NCBI GenBank assembly: GCA_024195585.1
Contig: SWBL01000205.1
Coordinates: 1 to 64,000, forward strand
From: Aureobasidium sp. EXF-3400
Taxonomy: Eukaryota > Ascomycota > Dothideomycetes > Dothideales > Saccotheciaceae
Reading direction: 5' to 3'
Length of the DNA: 64,000 nt
Positions within the stretch are counted from its first letter, which is position 1; every line of letters starts with the position of its first letter. Below, in pieces: positions 1 through 11,738 of the stretch. Both the position numbers and the translations under genes were made by a program. The notes beneath the pieces were generated by a model. That model saw only the letters and a list, made by a program, of their open reading frames with translations. It searched no databases and was not told the origin of the DNA.

Positions 1-138
1 GGTATTTCCTTCTTAGCTACATCATCCCTTCGTCAAAAGTCCTTGCTGATTTTTTACGCCGCGATTGCCCAATGGAAAAAGAACCTCGAAACGAGAAAAA
101 CCGAAGATGGATTGCTGTAATAACTTGATGGTCGTTGT

Positions 139-563
139 TTAAACCTCAGCAATCTCGCGCAGACGACGGATGGTCGAGCGGGTAGCGGCGGCGGCAGGGG
201 TGCTGTGAAGGCCTTGTGTTAGTCGAGTTGTCCGGATGCAGGTGAGGGATGCGTCGTCCTGGAGGTCGCGGAGGGGAAAACGTACGAGACGGTGTAAGCG
301 CCACCAGCAACAGTCTTCTTGCAAGACTTGCAGTCCCAGATACCGACGGAGTGTCTCTTGACAGTGACCTTGCCGCAGAAGGTGCAAGTGTAGCGGGCGT
401 GCTGGGTCACTTCCATCTTCTTGACCTGTGGGAGGGGTTAAATCTTCGCTCTCGACTGTCGCAATCATGGATCCTGTTCGAGACGCACCTGCTTTCTGAG
501 GGAAGCACCATAACGGGTACCGTACTTTCCGGTGATGCCGACCTTCTTGGTTCTCTTGGTCAT
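139..563 (-). CDS. RPL43: 60S ribosomal protein eL43 (L37a family)
   Basis: Three exons, 563..489, 425..286 and 202..139, give 92 residues, the usual fungal length. The N-terminus is basic (MTKRTKKVG), and a zinc ribbon is formed by Cys39, Cys42, Cys57 and Cys60 (CTFC and CKSC), followed by the conserved AGGAYTVST stretch and a basic helical tail ending in LREIAEV. Both introns have GTRCGT donors and CACAG acceptors. The protein is a structural component of the large ribosomal subunit and binds rRNA in the cytoplasm. Its promoter lies in the 440-bp divergent region shared with the oxidoreductase gene to the right. Start, stop and all junctions keep the frame of the known family, so the model is firm. 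Confidence 0.95.
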
Positions 564-1003
564 TTTGGCGGTTGGTTTGAAGACTCGGTGTTGACAAGAG
601 GTAAGTCCTGCTAAAAGTGTGCTCCGGATTCCATTGCAATTTCAAAAGAAGTGTGTGTGCGGAGGATCCCGCCTTGGCGCGAATGCCTCAGTTTCGCGAA
701 ACAGTGGACCTTCGATCAACTCCTCACTGCAAAGGAACATGCTGGAACTCGCTTTCTCTTTTGAATAATGTCAGTCTCCTCAATTTCTTCTCCATGACTT
801 GAGATTTTCAATTTTCTGTCAAAGATTTGATCTCTCTGTTGTCGAATACTGTCAAGCGAGGCTGTCTACCAAGTCCCGCACCCTGAAGACGACGCTCGGG
901 GACGGTTTTCGCCTAATACTGTAATCACCTTTAGATAGATCAATTGTCTACAAGAAGCGTCCCTCTCCCTTCCTCACAGTCTTCGCGCGTGCCTCTACCA
1001 GCC
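564..1003. other. divergent intergenic region
   Basis: This stretch separates the start codons of eL43 and the oxidoreductase and should hold both promoters. A CT-rich leader (about 961-976) lies just before the right-hand start codon. No supported gene. Confidence 0.6.
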
Positions 1004-2352
1004 ATGTCCTCTCGTCCTTACGAACTCATCGTCTTCGGTGCGACCGGCTTCACCGGAAAGTACACCTGCGAACACATTGTCTCGCAGCTTCCCACCGATC
1101 TTAAATGGGCCGTTGCTGGTCGTTCCGAGAGCAAGCTCCAGAACCTCGTTCAAGAGCTCAAGTCCCTCAACCCCGATCGTCTTGCTCCAGGTCACTAACA
1201 CTCAATTAAAGACTACAACGAAGAAAGTAGCTAACGCCATGCAGAGATCGTCACCTCGGGGCTCGACAAGCAGAGCGTCAATGAACTGACAAAGAAAACC
1301 ACTGTTTTGATCAACACTGTTGGTCCTTACATGCTGTATGCTGATCCGGTTGTCGAAGCTTGCGCTCAGAATGGAACTCATTATCTTGACGTGTAAGTTG
1401 GTCTGCGTTGGTTGACCATCATGTTCGCTCACATCATGGTAGCACTGGTGAAACCCCATGGGTTCGCGAGATGATAAAGAAATACCACAGTACGGCTAAG
1501 GCCAACAAAGCCATTATCATCCACCAAATTGGCGTCGAGTCGGCTCCAGCTGATTTACTCTATTGGTCGATGGTGCAACACGCTAGACGTACTCTCTCTG
1601 CTGGTATCTCGGAATTGGTCTTCTCAGTTGCCGATCTCAAGGGCCAACCTAGTGGCGGAACTCTGGCAACTGTCATGGGGTTGTTTGACAAGTATAGTAT
1701 CTCTGAGACTACAGAGGCCATGAAACCCTGGTCTCTCTGCCCAATCACCCCTCCTCGCAGCAGCCTGGAAGGCCCCACGCTATTCCAGAAGCTCTTCGGT
1801 GTCCGTCAAGTTCGTGACCTTGGAACATTGTCCACTAGTATCCAGGGTGCCACCGACACTACTATCGTTCACAGAAGTTGGGGCCTATTCGAGAACGGTA
1901 ACTTATACGGCCCCAAGTTCCGCTTCAGCCCTTACATGCACGTTCGCAACATGTTCACTGGTATTCTGGTGCACTTTGCTATCGCTTTCGGCATGATTGC
2001 CCTGATTTTGTCACCCGTACGCTCGTTGTTAAAGCGCTTCGTGTTCCAACCTGGCGAAGGACCCTCAAGAGAGTCTTCACGTCGCGACAGAATCGAATAC
2101 CGCGCCATCGCGACTGTCGATTCTGCCGACCCCAACGACCCCAAGCGTATTACTGGACGCATGGCTTGGGACGGCAGTTTGTACTATCTCACTGGAGTGT
2201 TCTTGGCAGAAGCAGCAATCACAATCCTGAGAGACGAGACTCCAGCTGTTGGGATGGGAGGTGGCTCCTTGACTCCAGCATCACTCGGCGCACCGTTCCT
2301 GGAGCGCCTGAACAAGGCTGGATTGAGAACCGACGTAAAAGTTATGCCTTAG
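1004..2352 (+). CDS. saccharopine dehydrogenase-like oxidoreductase (SCCPDH / trans-acting enoyl reductase family)
   Basis: Exons 1004..1190, 1245..1392 and 1443..2352 encode 414 residues, typical for the family. A Rossmann nucleotide-binding motif, GATGFTG, sits at residues 12-18, followed by AVAGRSESKL and, across exon 2, the conserved LINTVGPY and HYLDVTGE segments. A hydrophobic segment near residue 280 (ILVHFAIAFGMIALIL) suggests membrane or lipid-droplet association, as reported for eukaryotic SCCPDH proteins. The substrate is not known for fungal members and true saccharopine dehydrogenase activity is unlikely. ATG 1004 is the first ATG in frame. Intron 1 (54 bp) has a GTCACT donor, weaker than usual, but it restores PEIVTSG in frame. 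Confidence 0.9.
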
Positions 2353-2475
2353 TGCTCTTATGCACTCCGAGAGTATCAAATTGTATCGAAGACGCGAACA
2401 CGGTGTGGCCATACCTCGTGGATGAGTTATATTCAATTTTAATAATTGCATTACATCGTTTCATAGAGCCAAGGC

Positions 2476-3470
2476 TTACCACGCCATGACTTGACCGTCT
2501 CCCTTGTCAGAGATCCCAGGATTGGCCCAATAGCGACCGGTTGTTCCAGAAATATCACCGAAACCCAGCTTTACGGGAATCTTAGCGCCGTCGACTAGAC
2601 TTTGGTCAGTACGTCACTATCCAAGTAAGCTTGATTGCTTGGTTAAGAAAATCCTCACCGGGTTCTTTGGGGGGCTTGCCCATTATACCTCCCATGTCAG
2701 TGTCCACCCAACCAGGACAGCATGCGTTGATAGTGAGACCCGGATTCTCACGCGCAAGAATGGCGGTGATCGCATTGACGCATGCTTTGCTGACACTATA
2801 GCCTTGACCCTTGTCGCCGAAGCCTGATGCTAACTCTTGCTTCTCTCTTACAGCTTGCTGGACTATAGTCAGCGAATTTGAACAAAAGCACAATGTTGGG
2901 GCAGATTGCAGCTGACCATGTAATCTTCAGCAATCTTCTCAACATCTTCGTATGAATCTGTGTTTCTGAAGCGTGCTGCGTTGTGCTGACTGTAGATCTT
3001 CAACTGCGAAGCCACGGACGACATGTTGACAATACGCCCTGACTTCGAAAGCAAAGGAATGAAGGCCTTGCACATCTTGTACGTTCCACGATAGTTGACG
3101 TCCAGCATTTGTTTCACACTCTCAGGAGTGTGTTCCGGGTAAGTGTTTACTCCTGCATTGTTGATGAGAACGACCTGGCCATCTTCACGTTTGATGTCTT
3201 CGGCTAGCTGCTTGATGTCCTGGTCTTTGGTTACATCCAGCTTGGGGTATTTGATCGATCCAGAACCAGCGCTCTTGAGACCAAGGTCGGCTCCAGCGCG
3301 CGATGCTGCATACAACTTGACATTCTGGTTGGTCTTCAAGATGAGTTCGCAAATGGCAAGTCCAATGCCTCGATTCTGTTTTGGCTTTGCTTAGAAAATC
3401 AATGACTTCTAACAACTTCAATTTCACTAACCGCTCCAGTGACAATGACGACCATATTCTCCTCTGACAT
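2476..3470 (-). CDS. short-chain dehydrogenase, carbonyl reductase (CBR1-like)
   Basis: Four exons (3470..3432, 3375..2917, 2857..2659, 2594..2476) encode 271 residues. Classical SDR features are present: the TGxxxGIG cofactor motif split by intron 1 (VTGA|NRGIG), the NNAG motif, the catalytic Ser in NMSSVAS, the YSVSK catalytic Tyr/Lys pair and PGWVDTDM. The C-terminal block (KIPVKLGFGDISG..GRYW) resembles the substrate loop of eukaryotic carbonyl reductases. It probably reduces a carbonyl compound with NADPH in the cytosol; the physiological substrate cannot be read from sequence. The last intron (2658..2595) has a GTGAGG donor, and the final exon is needed to reach the normal family length. 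Confidence 0.88.
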
Positions 3471-4067
3471 GTTGGATCTCAGGCCAAGACAATAAAAGGT
3501 CCGAAGTTTGGATGAATCGAAGAGAGATAAGGAGTAATAAACAAGATCATGCCATCATTCCAATGCGCTGCAGTGATCGGAGATATTAATGCATTCAAAC
3601 ATGTAGACCCTTTCGAGTCATGCGTCATCGATCATGGTGTGCCAAACTGGAAGTAACTTGATGCTGTACTTTACTCGTGAGCATGGTGCCAATGGAAAGA
3701 ATAAGCTGTAGTGTCTACTTGAGCCTCAACATAGAACGTCAATATGGCCAACCAATTGATAAAATTGCGACACGGTGCAGAGCATGATTGTTGTCAAGAT
3801 GCCTGATTTGCAATTAGTGGTTAATGAGATCTGTGGCTGGTGGTATCTGTGGATCTTCTGGGGTGCAGCCGTTCAACCGCGAGCCGCACATATCCACTGC
3901 ATCATTGCTTTCACTACGTCAACTCGACGAATATGCCATCACGAGTACCTAAACAAAACACTTACACAGGTGCAGTGAGGGCTGATATATACATGTCTTT
4001 TGTGCGACTTGACTCCACTTTCTGACACCAATCGCCTCATCAGCCAAATTAATCCTGGTTCCACAAC
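3471..4067. other. divergent intergenic region
   Basis: This region lies between the SDR and the SSU1-like transporter start codons. It carries a TATA-like element near the transporter (listed separately) and no supported ORF. Confidence 0.6.
3986..3991 (+). promoter_or_regulatory. possible TATA box
   Basis: TATATA lies 77 bp upstream of the transporter start codon, a plausible distance for a short fungal 5' leader. It was identified by motif and position only. Confidence 0.35.
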
Positions 4068-5532
4068 ATGCCTATCAAGGACAACTTTAAAGGATGGCAT
4101 TGGAGGGAGAGAATCGCCAATTTCGAGCCATCATGGTTCACTGTTGTCATGAGTATGCATTTTCGAACAACATTGACGCGTCGGAATGGTTCTGACTGTA
4201 TACTAAGGCACTGGCACGCTGCAGCAGTGCTTGGTTAACTTCCCATACCCTATTACTGGAGCAGATCGGTGGCTTCGCGACATTGGCTACTGTCTATGGA
4301 TTCTCGAGATCGTCCTGTTCGGATTCTTCACTGGCATGCTCATCTGGCGCTATATCTCGCATCCTGTGCTTTTGAAGAAGAACATGAAGGAGTTTCCAAC
4401 AAGTTCGTTCCTGGGTGCGATACCAATCTCTTTCAACACTATCATCCAAGGCATCATATCGTACTATGATTACCGGACTTCTGCTCGATGGGCGACTTTT
4501 GTCCTCTACTGGATCGCTCTCGTCATATCTTTGATGATATCCTTTGGCCTTGTTATCTATCAAATGAGCCATGTGAAGCCTCAGAAGCTGTCCGATGTGG
4601 CAGGAATCTGGGTTATGACCACTGTGCCTATGTTTGTCACAGCGACAACTGCCAGTTCAATTCTGCCGTACGTCTACATGGAAAGCACGAAATGCGCTAT
4701 CGCCTTGCTCGTCACAGGCTTCCTGGCATGGTCTTTCGCTATCGCGGAAGCTACGATGATCATCACGGTCTACTTCTTCCGATTGATCGCAGACAAGACC
4801 CCGGCAGCACCTCTTATGGTTGGATCTTTCCTACCTGTAGCAGCCTTGAGTCAGGGAGCCTACGCTATCCATAGGTTCAGTATCTTCCTGGCCACGTACA
4901 TCAAAAATGGTTACGCACCAACCCAGGTTAATCCACCACCACTTTCTCACGCCACACTCCTGGCAACTTCTGAGGTGATTCACTGGATGGGAATTATCAT
5001 GAATCTCTTCCTCTTGGCTCAAGCTACGTTCTGGATGATCCAGGGCACAACGAGCATTCTCATGTCATTGCCAAAACTGCAGTTCAACATTGCCTATTGG
5101 AGCTCAGTATTCCCGTAAGTCTAAAATCAATCATACGGCAACACAATTTCGACAAGACGCGCTAACTCTGTGGACCTTAGTATGGCATCATATGCAAATG
5201 CGTGGTGCTTCCTCTCTCGCGACCTACGCGATAATGGCATGAGAGGCTGGGCAGCGACAATGGTCATGATAGCAGTAATTCTGTGGCTCTTCTGTGCTCT
5301 GGAGACAGTTTACCGAGGATTCTGGCAGGGCAGCTTGTTCTCGGCTCCAGGACTTGAAGACTGGCTGGGTGATGAAGAGCAGGAGCAAGACGAAAAGAGC
5401 AGAGGCGGAAGGAAGGACGCATGGAACGGAAGTTACACAATGCCTCCACCAGGATCTCAAGACGAAGAGAGCGGACAGGCTAATGGGCATCAGGCCGACG
5501 GCAACGAGGGCGATTCCAGAAGGAGAAACTGA
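4068..5532 (+). CDS. SLAC1/TehA/SSU1-family transporter (sulfite or dicarboxylate/malate efflux type)
   Basis: Exons 4068..4152, 4208..5114 and 5181..5532 encode 447 residues. The start MPIKDNFKGW is followed by FEPSWFTVVMSTG, the hallmark first-helix motif of the SSU1/Mae1 group, then about ten hydrophobic helices and a hydrophilic acidic/Gly-rich tail (about residues 385-447). Family members export sulfite (SSU1) or move C4-dicarboxylates (Mae1) across the plasma membrane; the sequence alone does not separate these. Intron 1 interrupts the diagnostic motif (VM|STG), so the first exon is well supported. A TATA-like element lies upstream, and the gene is divergent from the SDR. Confidence 0.88.
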
Positions 5533-5810
5533 GCTTCATTGAGAACTCAGCAATTGGCCGAAGCAAGATATGTTTCACTGTAATACTAGGCACGGGCTGA
5601 TGTAATAATGACTTATGAGCAGAACGAGTAACATTAATGCACAATAGAGATAATCTCAAGAATAATGCTGCAAACAGAAGGTGAAGGTTAATGTGTTGTC
5701 TGACAAGTGTTGATCTGGAGGTTGAAACGCGTCATTGCTTTGGACTTGTGCCTGAGCTTCGAGGGGCAGTCGACCGCCATCTCTCCAAACCCACTCACAC
5801 AACAAACACA

Positions 5811-6887
5811 ATGCAGTCAGGGATATCAGGTACGTGTCTGGCCGTCCCTCTAATCTAGTTGTGAGGCTGACCAGTCAAATTACAGCGTCGAAGGAGTTGC
5901 AAGATGCATTCAACAACCTCGTGTCCTCATCGTCACAGCGTGGCCTCCTGGCAACCATAAAGAACGAAACCCTCGTACCCCTTGAGACTCTGCAGGCCAA
6001 TGGAGACTTCCGCAGCGATCTGTCCGGTCTGTCGCAACACCTTAGCAAAGACGAAGCAAGATACATTCTGCTCAAGCAAGATGGCTCGGCAGCCGACGGC
6101 TACGTTGCTGTGACATACGTCCCTGATACCGCCAATGTACGCCAGAAGATGTTGTTTGCCTCGACACGTTTGACGCTGGTGCGTGAATTGGGAGTCGAGC
6201 GGTTCCGCGAGACCGTCTTCTGTACCACCGCCGATGAGCTTACTCCCGAGGGCTGGGACCGTCACGAGAAGCACAACCGTCTGGATGCTCCTTTGACCGA
6301 GGAGGAGGCTGGTTTGAAGCACATCAAAGAGACCGAGGCACTGGAGAGTGGAGGAACTGGTGGCAAGAGCTTGCCCAGTGCAGGCATTGCTCTCAACCTT
6401 GGCGACGAAGTCAGCAATGCTCTTGAGAGCCTCAAGGATTCTCGTGAGGGTTCTCTGGTTATGATTGTGAGTCTTCTCTACGATGCATCCTGTGTTGAGA
6501 AGACACTAACGACTGTGGCAGAAAATCGACGTACCCACCGAGACGCTACACCTCGATGCCTCGAAACAGGATATCCAGCCTGCCGACCTCAGCTCCGAAA
6601 TCAGCTCGTCCGAACCCCGCTACTCCTTCTACAACTACCCTGGTCAACAAGGTGTCGTTTTCATGTACAGCTGTCCCAGCAAGAGCAAGATTAAGGAACG
6701 CATGGTCTACGCCTCGTCACGCTCCCAGCTGGTCACTCTGGCATCGAACGTTGGTCTGAACATCACAAAGAGACTCGAAGCCAGCTCACCAGACGAGTGG
6801 TCAGCGAGCACACTTGCCTCCGAGTTCCAAGAGCAAAAGGTGGAGAGCAAGGGCTTCGCAAGACCCAAGCGACCAGGAAGAAGGTAG
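5811..6887 (+). CDS. TWF1: twinfilin, actin monomer-binding protein
   Basis: Exons 5811..5829, 5886..6466 and 6522..6887 encode 321 residues with two ADF-homology domains (about 8-140 and 175-300). The second contains YPGQQGVVFMYSCPSKSKIKERMVYASS, the strongly conserved twinfilin G-actin-binding block, and the protein ends in a basic tail (FARPKRPGRR) like those that bind capping protein or lipids in family members. It sequesters ADP-actin monomers and regulates filament ends at cortical actin patches. The tiny first exon (MQSGIS) joins SASKELQDAF in frame. The 3' end lies only 155 bp from the convergent SFC1 gene. Confidence 0.93.
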
Positions 6888-7042
6888 ACAATTGCATATA
6901 CATCTCCATCGCATGCGACCGACAATGGCGCACCCGAATGATATCGCCTGACAACTCTGATCACATTGGAGACAGAACGTAGAAAGGTGTGAAAGATGAC
7001 TTTGTTGCAGCGGGTAGGTGAATACAATTCTCAACATGGATA

Positions 7043-8075
7043 CTACTCTTCATATTTTCCACCTGGTACCATTTCCCTTCCTCTTTCCAAAATATCCTTC
7101 AAGTACTCGTATACAGCGAATGTGACAGCTTGGCCGGGGGCGACACGCATGACGCGAGGTGTGATACCCATCCAGAAAGCCCTGATGCCTTCCTGCTTCC
7201 ACATTTGGCTGGCGATAGTCACGATTCTACCAACGGCCGTCTCACCAGGTTGCGCAGGGTTTCTTTGCAATCTGGTCTTAATGGTATCGATGGGCGCGTT
7301 ACTGAATGGACCCACAGCACCAGAGATCAAACCGATGAAAGCAGTCTGCCAGCCAGGCAACGCAGCCGATGAGTTTCCAGATCGCTCCTGCAACCAGGCC
7401 TTGAGCTCGGTGTAAGCGGTAAAGTTGGCAGCTTGGTTTGTTCCTTGTCTCAGTGCTGTGAGCGAGACTCCTCTGTACAATGCACCCACTCCCTCCTCCT
7501 TGACAACGGTGTATAATGCGTGAGCAGCATTGCGGTATTTGGGCACGTCCAAGGGGTCAGCCATGCTGTGGTGCTGGGCCTGCAATCTAATCTTGACAAC
7601 CTCCATTGGTGTGACGACGGCAACGGCTTCTGTCACTCCTGCCATCAGACCCGCCAAGAATGTAGCTTTGGAGGTGATCACGCCAGATTCAGAGGCTAGG
7701 GCTTGCTTGTACCATTCGTACGAGGTGAAGCGGATGGCCATCTTGGGAACGATACCGGTGAGGACGGCTCCGAGACCTTTGTACAAGGCAAGAGGTGTTT
7801 CGCGCTTTACGATTTGAACTCCTGTTTGGATGAAGCCGCGACGAGTGCCCTTAAAGTACATATGTCAGAATGGTTGCTCAATGAAGTGTATGGTACCCAA
7901 GACAGGAACTTACACCACGCTGTGATCGTTTTGAGAGTTGCATGCGCACTTTGATTGTGTCGAGAGGGTGGCAGACGAGAGCCTCCATCATGCCTGCTCC
8001 TCCACCAGCAATCAAGTTGGTTGCTGCAGAGGCTGGCTTCTTGCCGCCGGGACCTTTTGTCGTTTTTGCTGACAT
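7043..8075 (-). CDS. SFC1: mitochondrial succinate/fumarate antiporter
   Basis: Exons 8075..7914 and 7849..7043 encode 322 residues. All three mitochondrial-carrier signatures are present: PLDTIKVRMQ, PMEVVKIRLQ and PIDTIKTRLQ. Long stretches such as LYKGLGAV, IPKMAIRF, KEEGVGALYRGVSLTA and GITPRVMRVAPGQAVTF match the yeast Sfc1/Acr1 subgroup rather than the citrate carrier. It exchanges cytosolic succinate for matrix fumarate across the inner membrane, which supports growth on C2 compounds and gluconeogenesis. The intron (7913..7850) has a consensus GTAAGT donor and interrupts the loop after the first signature. Confidence 0.94.
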
Positions 8076-9202
8076 TTTTGTCGTTGTTCTTCCTCTTCTT
8101 AGCTCCGAGACTTCAAAAGAGGGGAGGCAGTTGCGTAGTTTTGGAAAGAGATCTAGCGGTAGTCTCTCGCTGAGTTCGTGCTCGTCCTTGAGCAAAGTAT
8201 TCTTGTTTTGACGAGCTGATTTTACAGGTCTCTTGGATCTGCTAACGAGGCAATGCGTATAAAGGGACTATGCGGGCTTGTATTGGGCTACCAACAGTGC
8301 AGGGAAACAAAAAAACACGAGGGTCAAAGGGGAAAATTGAGGAGAGACCCTACTTCTTATTATTTACCTCATCATGAGCTGCGTCTCATTTGAGTCATCA
8401 GACCTTTTTTCGTCGGTTACCTCTTCGGGAGGTCCAGAAGGAAAGGGTTGGCGTATGGACGAATGGATCACCTCGGTATTGCTTTGCCCAGCTAACAGAC
8501 TTCCAAAACTGCCATGATCCAGAACCCTCGTCCAAGCACTGAATCTTCCAAATATTTTCCAGAAAGCAACGATGTACACAATTGTCGATCTCGTGTCACC
8601 TTTACTTCTGTTTGTCCGACCTCCAGACTCGCTCAATTGCAACAAGAGATTCATTGCAATGGAACAATAATCTCGAAGATGACGTCGCGGAACTGACATG
8701 TGCGTGGTCCTGCTCTTCTCCGCAAAAGGCCGATCTGGGGAAGTTTGGCGCTCTTGGGGACCGAGGCTTCCCTCTGGCCCGAGAACAAAAGACACATGAA
8801 CGGCCGAATTTGTGACTCGGCAGAAAGCTGTCTTGTTTACAATAGAGTCCGAGTTTGGACCGCGGTATCTTGGAGTGTTTTTCCGATGTGTTCCGTGGTT
8901 CTACAGTATCTGTGCTGAGATGAGTCAAGACCTTCTAGATGATCTTCTTGATTGAGGCTCAGGACAGGGGCAGGGTCGCCTTTGACAGCGTGTGAGACAG
9001 GTACAACAAGATGTTATATGAAGACCAGACGATCTCCAGCGATTGGACTGCAGGGCATGGTATCGCAGAAGGCTGCTGCTGTATTCGTTCTCAGAACGGG
9101 AGAGGCCATGCCTTCCTCCCTATCCACAGATGGCATTGATGCTCGTCTGCGTTCTCTCTTCATCCTCATGAACTGCTAACCAAAGAAAAACATAGTGGTC
9201 TC
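8076..9202. other. intergenic region, SFC1 upstream / MED22 downstream
   Basis: This 1.1-kb stretch should contain the SFC1 promoter and leader (T-rich in the SFC1 sense) and the MED22 3' untranslated region. ORFs on both strands are unrelated to anything I recognise and lack good splice or start contexts. Confidence 0.5.
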
Positions 9203-9944
9203 CTATTCGACTTTCATAACATTCTCTTCTTGACTGCCATCAACAAGCACGGCAAGCATTTCGGCGACCTCCTTGGCATCGCCATCGATACGTGCTTGGA
9301 TATCATTCTTGTCCAGCGTCTTGAGTTGCCCAAAAAGCCACAGCTCTTGCATCTGGCGCGTGAGGGCCAGGATGTCTTCACTCGTGCGTATCTAAGGTTT
9401 TGTCAGAGTCTAGTCCTGTGTTCGTGGTTGGGTCGTCCTGAGCGCCAGCTTCTCACTATACGCCAGAGGTGTATCTGTGCAAGAATATGGTGATTTTTGA
9501 AAGTATGGTGATTGTGGAACGAGCAGAATAGAAAGTATGGTAATTGTGAACAAGCAGAACAGGAAATACGATGGTGAAACAAGCAAAACAGAAAATGGCC
9601 AAAGAGAAAAAAAAAATGCAAAGATAGTATAACTCACCAGAGCAGCAGTCTCGATCTGTGTTTGGTATTGGCTCAGAGCCGTACTGTTGCGATCATTCTT
9701 TTCGTTCTGCAGTTTGCGCACTCGTTAGCCCATCTCTGCGCCAGTATATCCGCGTTGCCACAGGCTTTCGGTTTTTTATCACTTACCTGCGCTTGTTCAA
9801 GTAGTTTCTCAAATCTGTTGAACAAGCTGTTGCGGAGTTGATCGATACGCGCTGGCTCGCTGTGAGTGTTTGGGCGATGCTTGTTTGCCGTGAGCAAATC
9901 ATACCTAGCAGCGCAGGTGTGTTGCGCGGGATGTTATTATCCAT
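9203..9944 (-). CDS. MED22: Mediator of RNA polymerase II transcription subunit 22
   Basis: Four exons (9944..9905, 9851..9787, 9706..9638, 9391..9203) encode 120 residues, normal for fungal Med22/Srb6. The helical core reads ARIDQLRNSLFNRFEKLL, then IETAALIRTSEDILALTRQM and the diagnostic QELWLFGQLKTLD. Med22 is a head-module subunit that pairs with Med11 in the nucleus. The first intron uses the acceptor at 9852 (CCAG); the nearer CACAG would break the frame. The third intron is unusually long (246 bp) and holds a degenerate tandem repeat. The short exons explain why no single long reading frame reveals this gene. Confidence 0.87.
9499..9591. repeat. degenerate ~32-bp tandem repeat inside MED22 intron 3
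   Basis: Three consecutive units (9499-9530, 9531-9562, 9563-9591) share a core of the form GAAAGTATGGTRATTGTG followed by AACRAGCARAAYA. The third is shortened to 29 bp and diverged. They lie wholly in the third intron of MED22 and explain its excess length. Confidence 0.75.
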
Positions 9945-10345
9945 GGCGATCGTATTTTGTTGTGTTCAGTGTTTGGCACGTCACTGAAGAGAGAGCATGT
10001 GTTATGTCATTGTTGATTGAGAGGATTGTGGTTGCCGAAAAAGAGTTGTAGATGCGCGCTGAAGTTCGTGAATCCGAGAAGCGTGGAGGGACCACTTTCA
10101 CCAGAACATTGACCGAACTTGCCATGCCATACCTTAATATTCATTTTCTAAACTCGCGTAACGATTGCAAAATTGGTTTATTGAGAGGAGATGTAAGTTC
10201 ATTAGGTGCGTCAGCACAGACTAGCAACTACTTCAAGCCAACTATACAGCAATGCAAAGCAATATCCTAACCAATGGTAGGTAAACATGACCCGATAATT
10301 GTGATCCGTGACAGTTCTGACGATACATCTTTCGATTGTATAGGC
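9945..10345. other. intergenic region between MED22 start and eIF5 3' end
   Basis: The region should hold the MED22 promoter and the eIF5 3' untranslated region. I see no gene. Confidence 0.55.
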
Positions 10346-11738
10346 TTACTCCTCGTCAGAAGACTCCTCCTCGTCTTCCTCGTCACTCTCAGCAGTCTCG
10401 AGCCACTCAATGAACTTCTCGGCGCTCTTGCGAACCTTCTTGCTGGTGGCCAGGTCAACATACTTCTTGCTGGCCTTAGAGCCCCAAGCCTTGAGAGTCT
10501 CTTCAGAAACGAGGTCGTTCTGGTAGAATTGAAGCAGAATGGCAGAAACTTGGGGGATGAGCTCAGGCTTCTCCATACCAACAAAGCGCTCGAAACCACC
10601 AAGGAAGGACTTCTCATGCTTCTCGGAAGAGATCATACGCTTGAGCATGCTGCTGCGGGCCTCAACCTGCTTAACAATGTTCTCGTCGAAGATGGTCTGA
10701 GCAAGAACTGCGACAGTCTTGTGCTTGGTCTCAATACCGAGCTCTTTGGCCTTGAGGTAAATCTCAACGTCGTCAAGCTTAGAGACACCACCCTTCTCCT
10801 CGCCTTCAGAGAGGACCCACTTGCCGAACTGATCATAGGAGTTGCCCTCAGCGTCCTCGTCCTCGGCACCCTCAATGACAAGAGCACGCTTGAGGTCGTC
10901 AGGCAAATCTCTGGCGCGAGCCTTGATAGCTTCTTCGGACATGTCAACAGTCCACTCAACCTCCTTCTCCTCCTCGGGCTCGTCAAGCTCCTGTGCCTCA
11001 GCGTTAATGCGGCGGGTGAGCTCGTCGTCGCTGCCGGCATCCATAGCAAGGTCAGCATCGTCTTCATCCTGATCGGAGCTGCCGTTGGGGCTGCCGTTGC
11101 CATCCTCGTTGGTAGCAGTGCCGTTGCGCTCGGCCTCCTTTCTAGCTCTGCGCTCAGCCTTCTTGGTGGACTTGTCTTTCTTGCCCTTAGCAGGGAGCTG
11201 CTTCAAGATGAAGGAAGACAGCTTCTGGCGAGGGTCGGCCTCGGTGATGGTACCGCAAGCCTTGCAGTCCATGAGAATGCGCTGGTCCTTGATGCTGATG
11301 ACAGTCTCGGGGTTCTTGCAACTTCTGCAGAGGACGAACTTGTTGATGAAGCCGTCGAGGTAGTCTTGCAGCTTGGAAGCCTCATGTGCTCCGTTGATGA
11401 TCCATCGGTCATCCTTGGGGTCGTTGGTGGTCTGGGCACCGAGTTCGAAACCAAAGTACTTGATGACGTCTAGATGTGGTTAGTCTACAGCTTGCCAGAT
11501 CAAAATTGACGGTGACTTACAGGTAGGAGGGCGAGCAAGCTGCTGAGCGACGTTGCTCAAGTTGACGACGACGGTTTTGATACCGTTGCCTTTGCCTTCA
11601 ATCTTGGACTGAAGACGCTCCATCTTGTAGCGATAGAAGGGGTCGCTGATGTCCTGCGTAGAGTATTAGCGCAATGCTAGTGGTGAGTTGTCAAGGTTGT
11701 GAACGTACGCGACGGATGTTGATAGAACCTCCAGCCAT
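10346..11738 (-). CDS. TIF5: translation initiation factor eIF5
   Basis: Exons 11738..11709, 11653..11521 and 11469..10346 encode 428 residues. The N-terminal GAP domain carries [17 protein letters not shown]; Arg18 in FYRY corresponds by alignment from memory to the arginine finger that stimulates GTP hydrolysis by eIF2. [21 protein letters not shown] and a C2-C2 zinc ribbon (CRSC...CKAC) follow. A charged linker ([20 protein letters not shown]) leads to the C-terminal W2/HEAT domain with the acidic end [19 protein letters not shown] that contacts eIF2-beta and eIF3. It acts in the cytosolic 48S complex at start-codon selection. Two short introns lie in the N-terminal part. A long open frame on the opposite strand is a shadow. 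Confidence 0.95.

Noticed and set aside
10274..11473. 399-codon plus-strand frame opposite eIF5
   Set aside because: It is a Leu/Val-rich antisense shadow of the acidic/basic eIF5 coding sequence; eIF5 is unmistakable on the minus strand.
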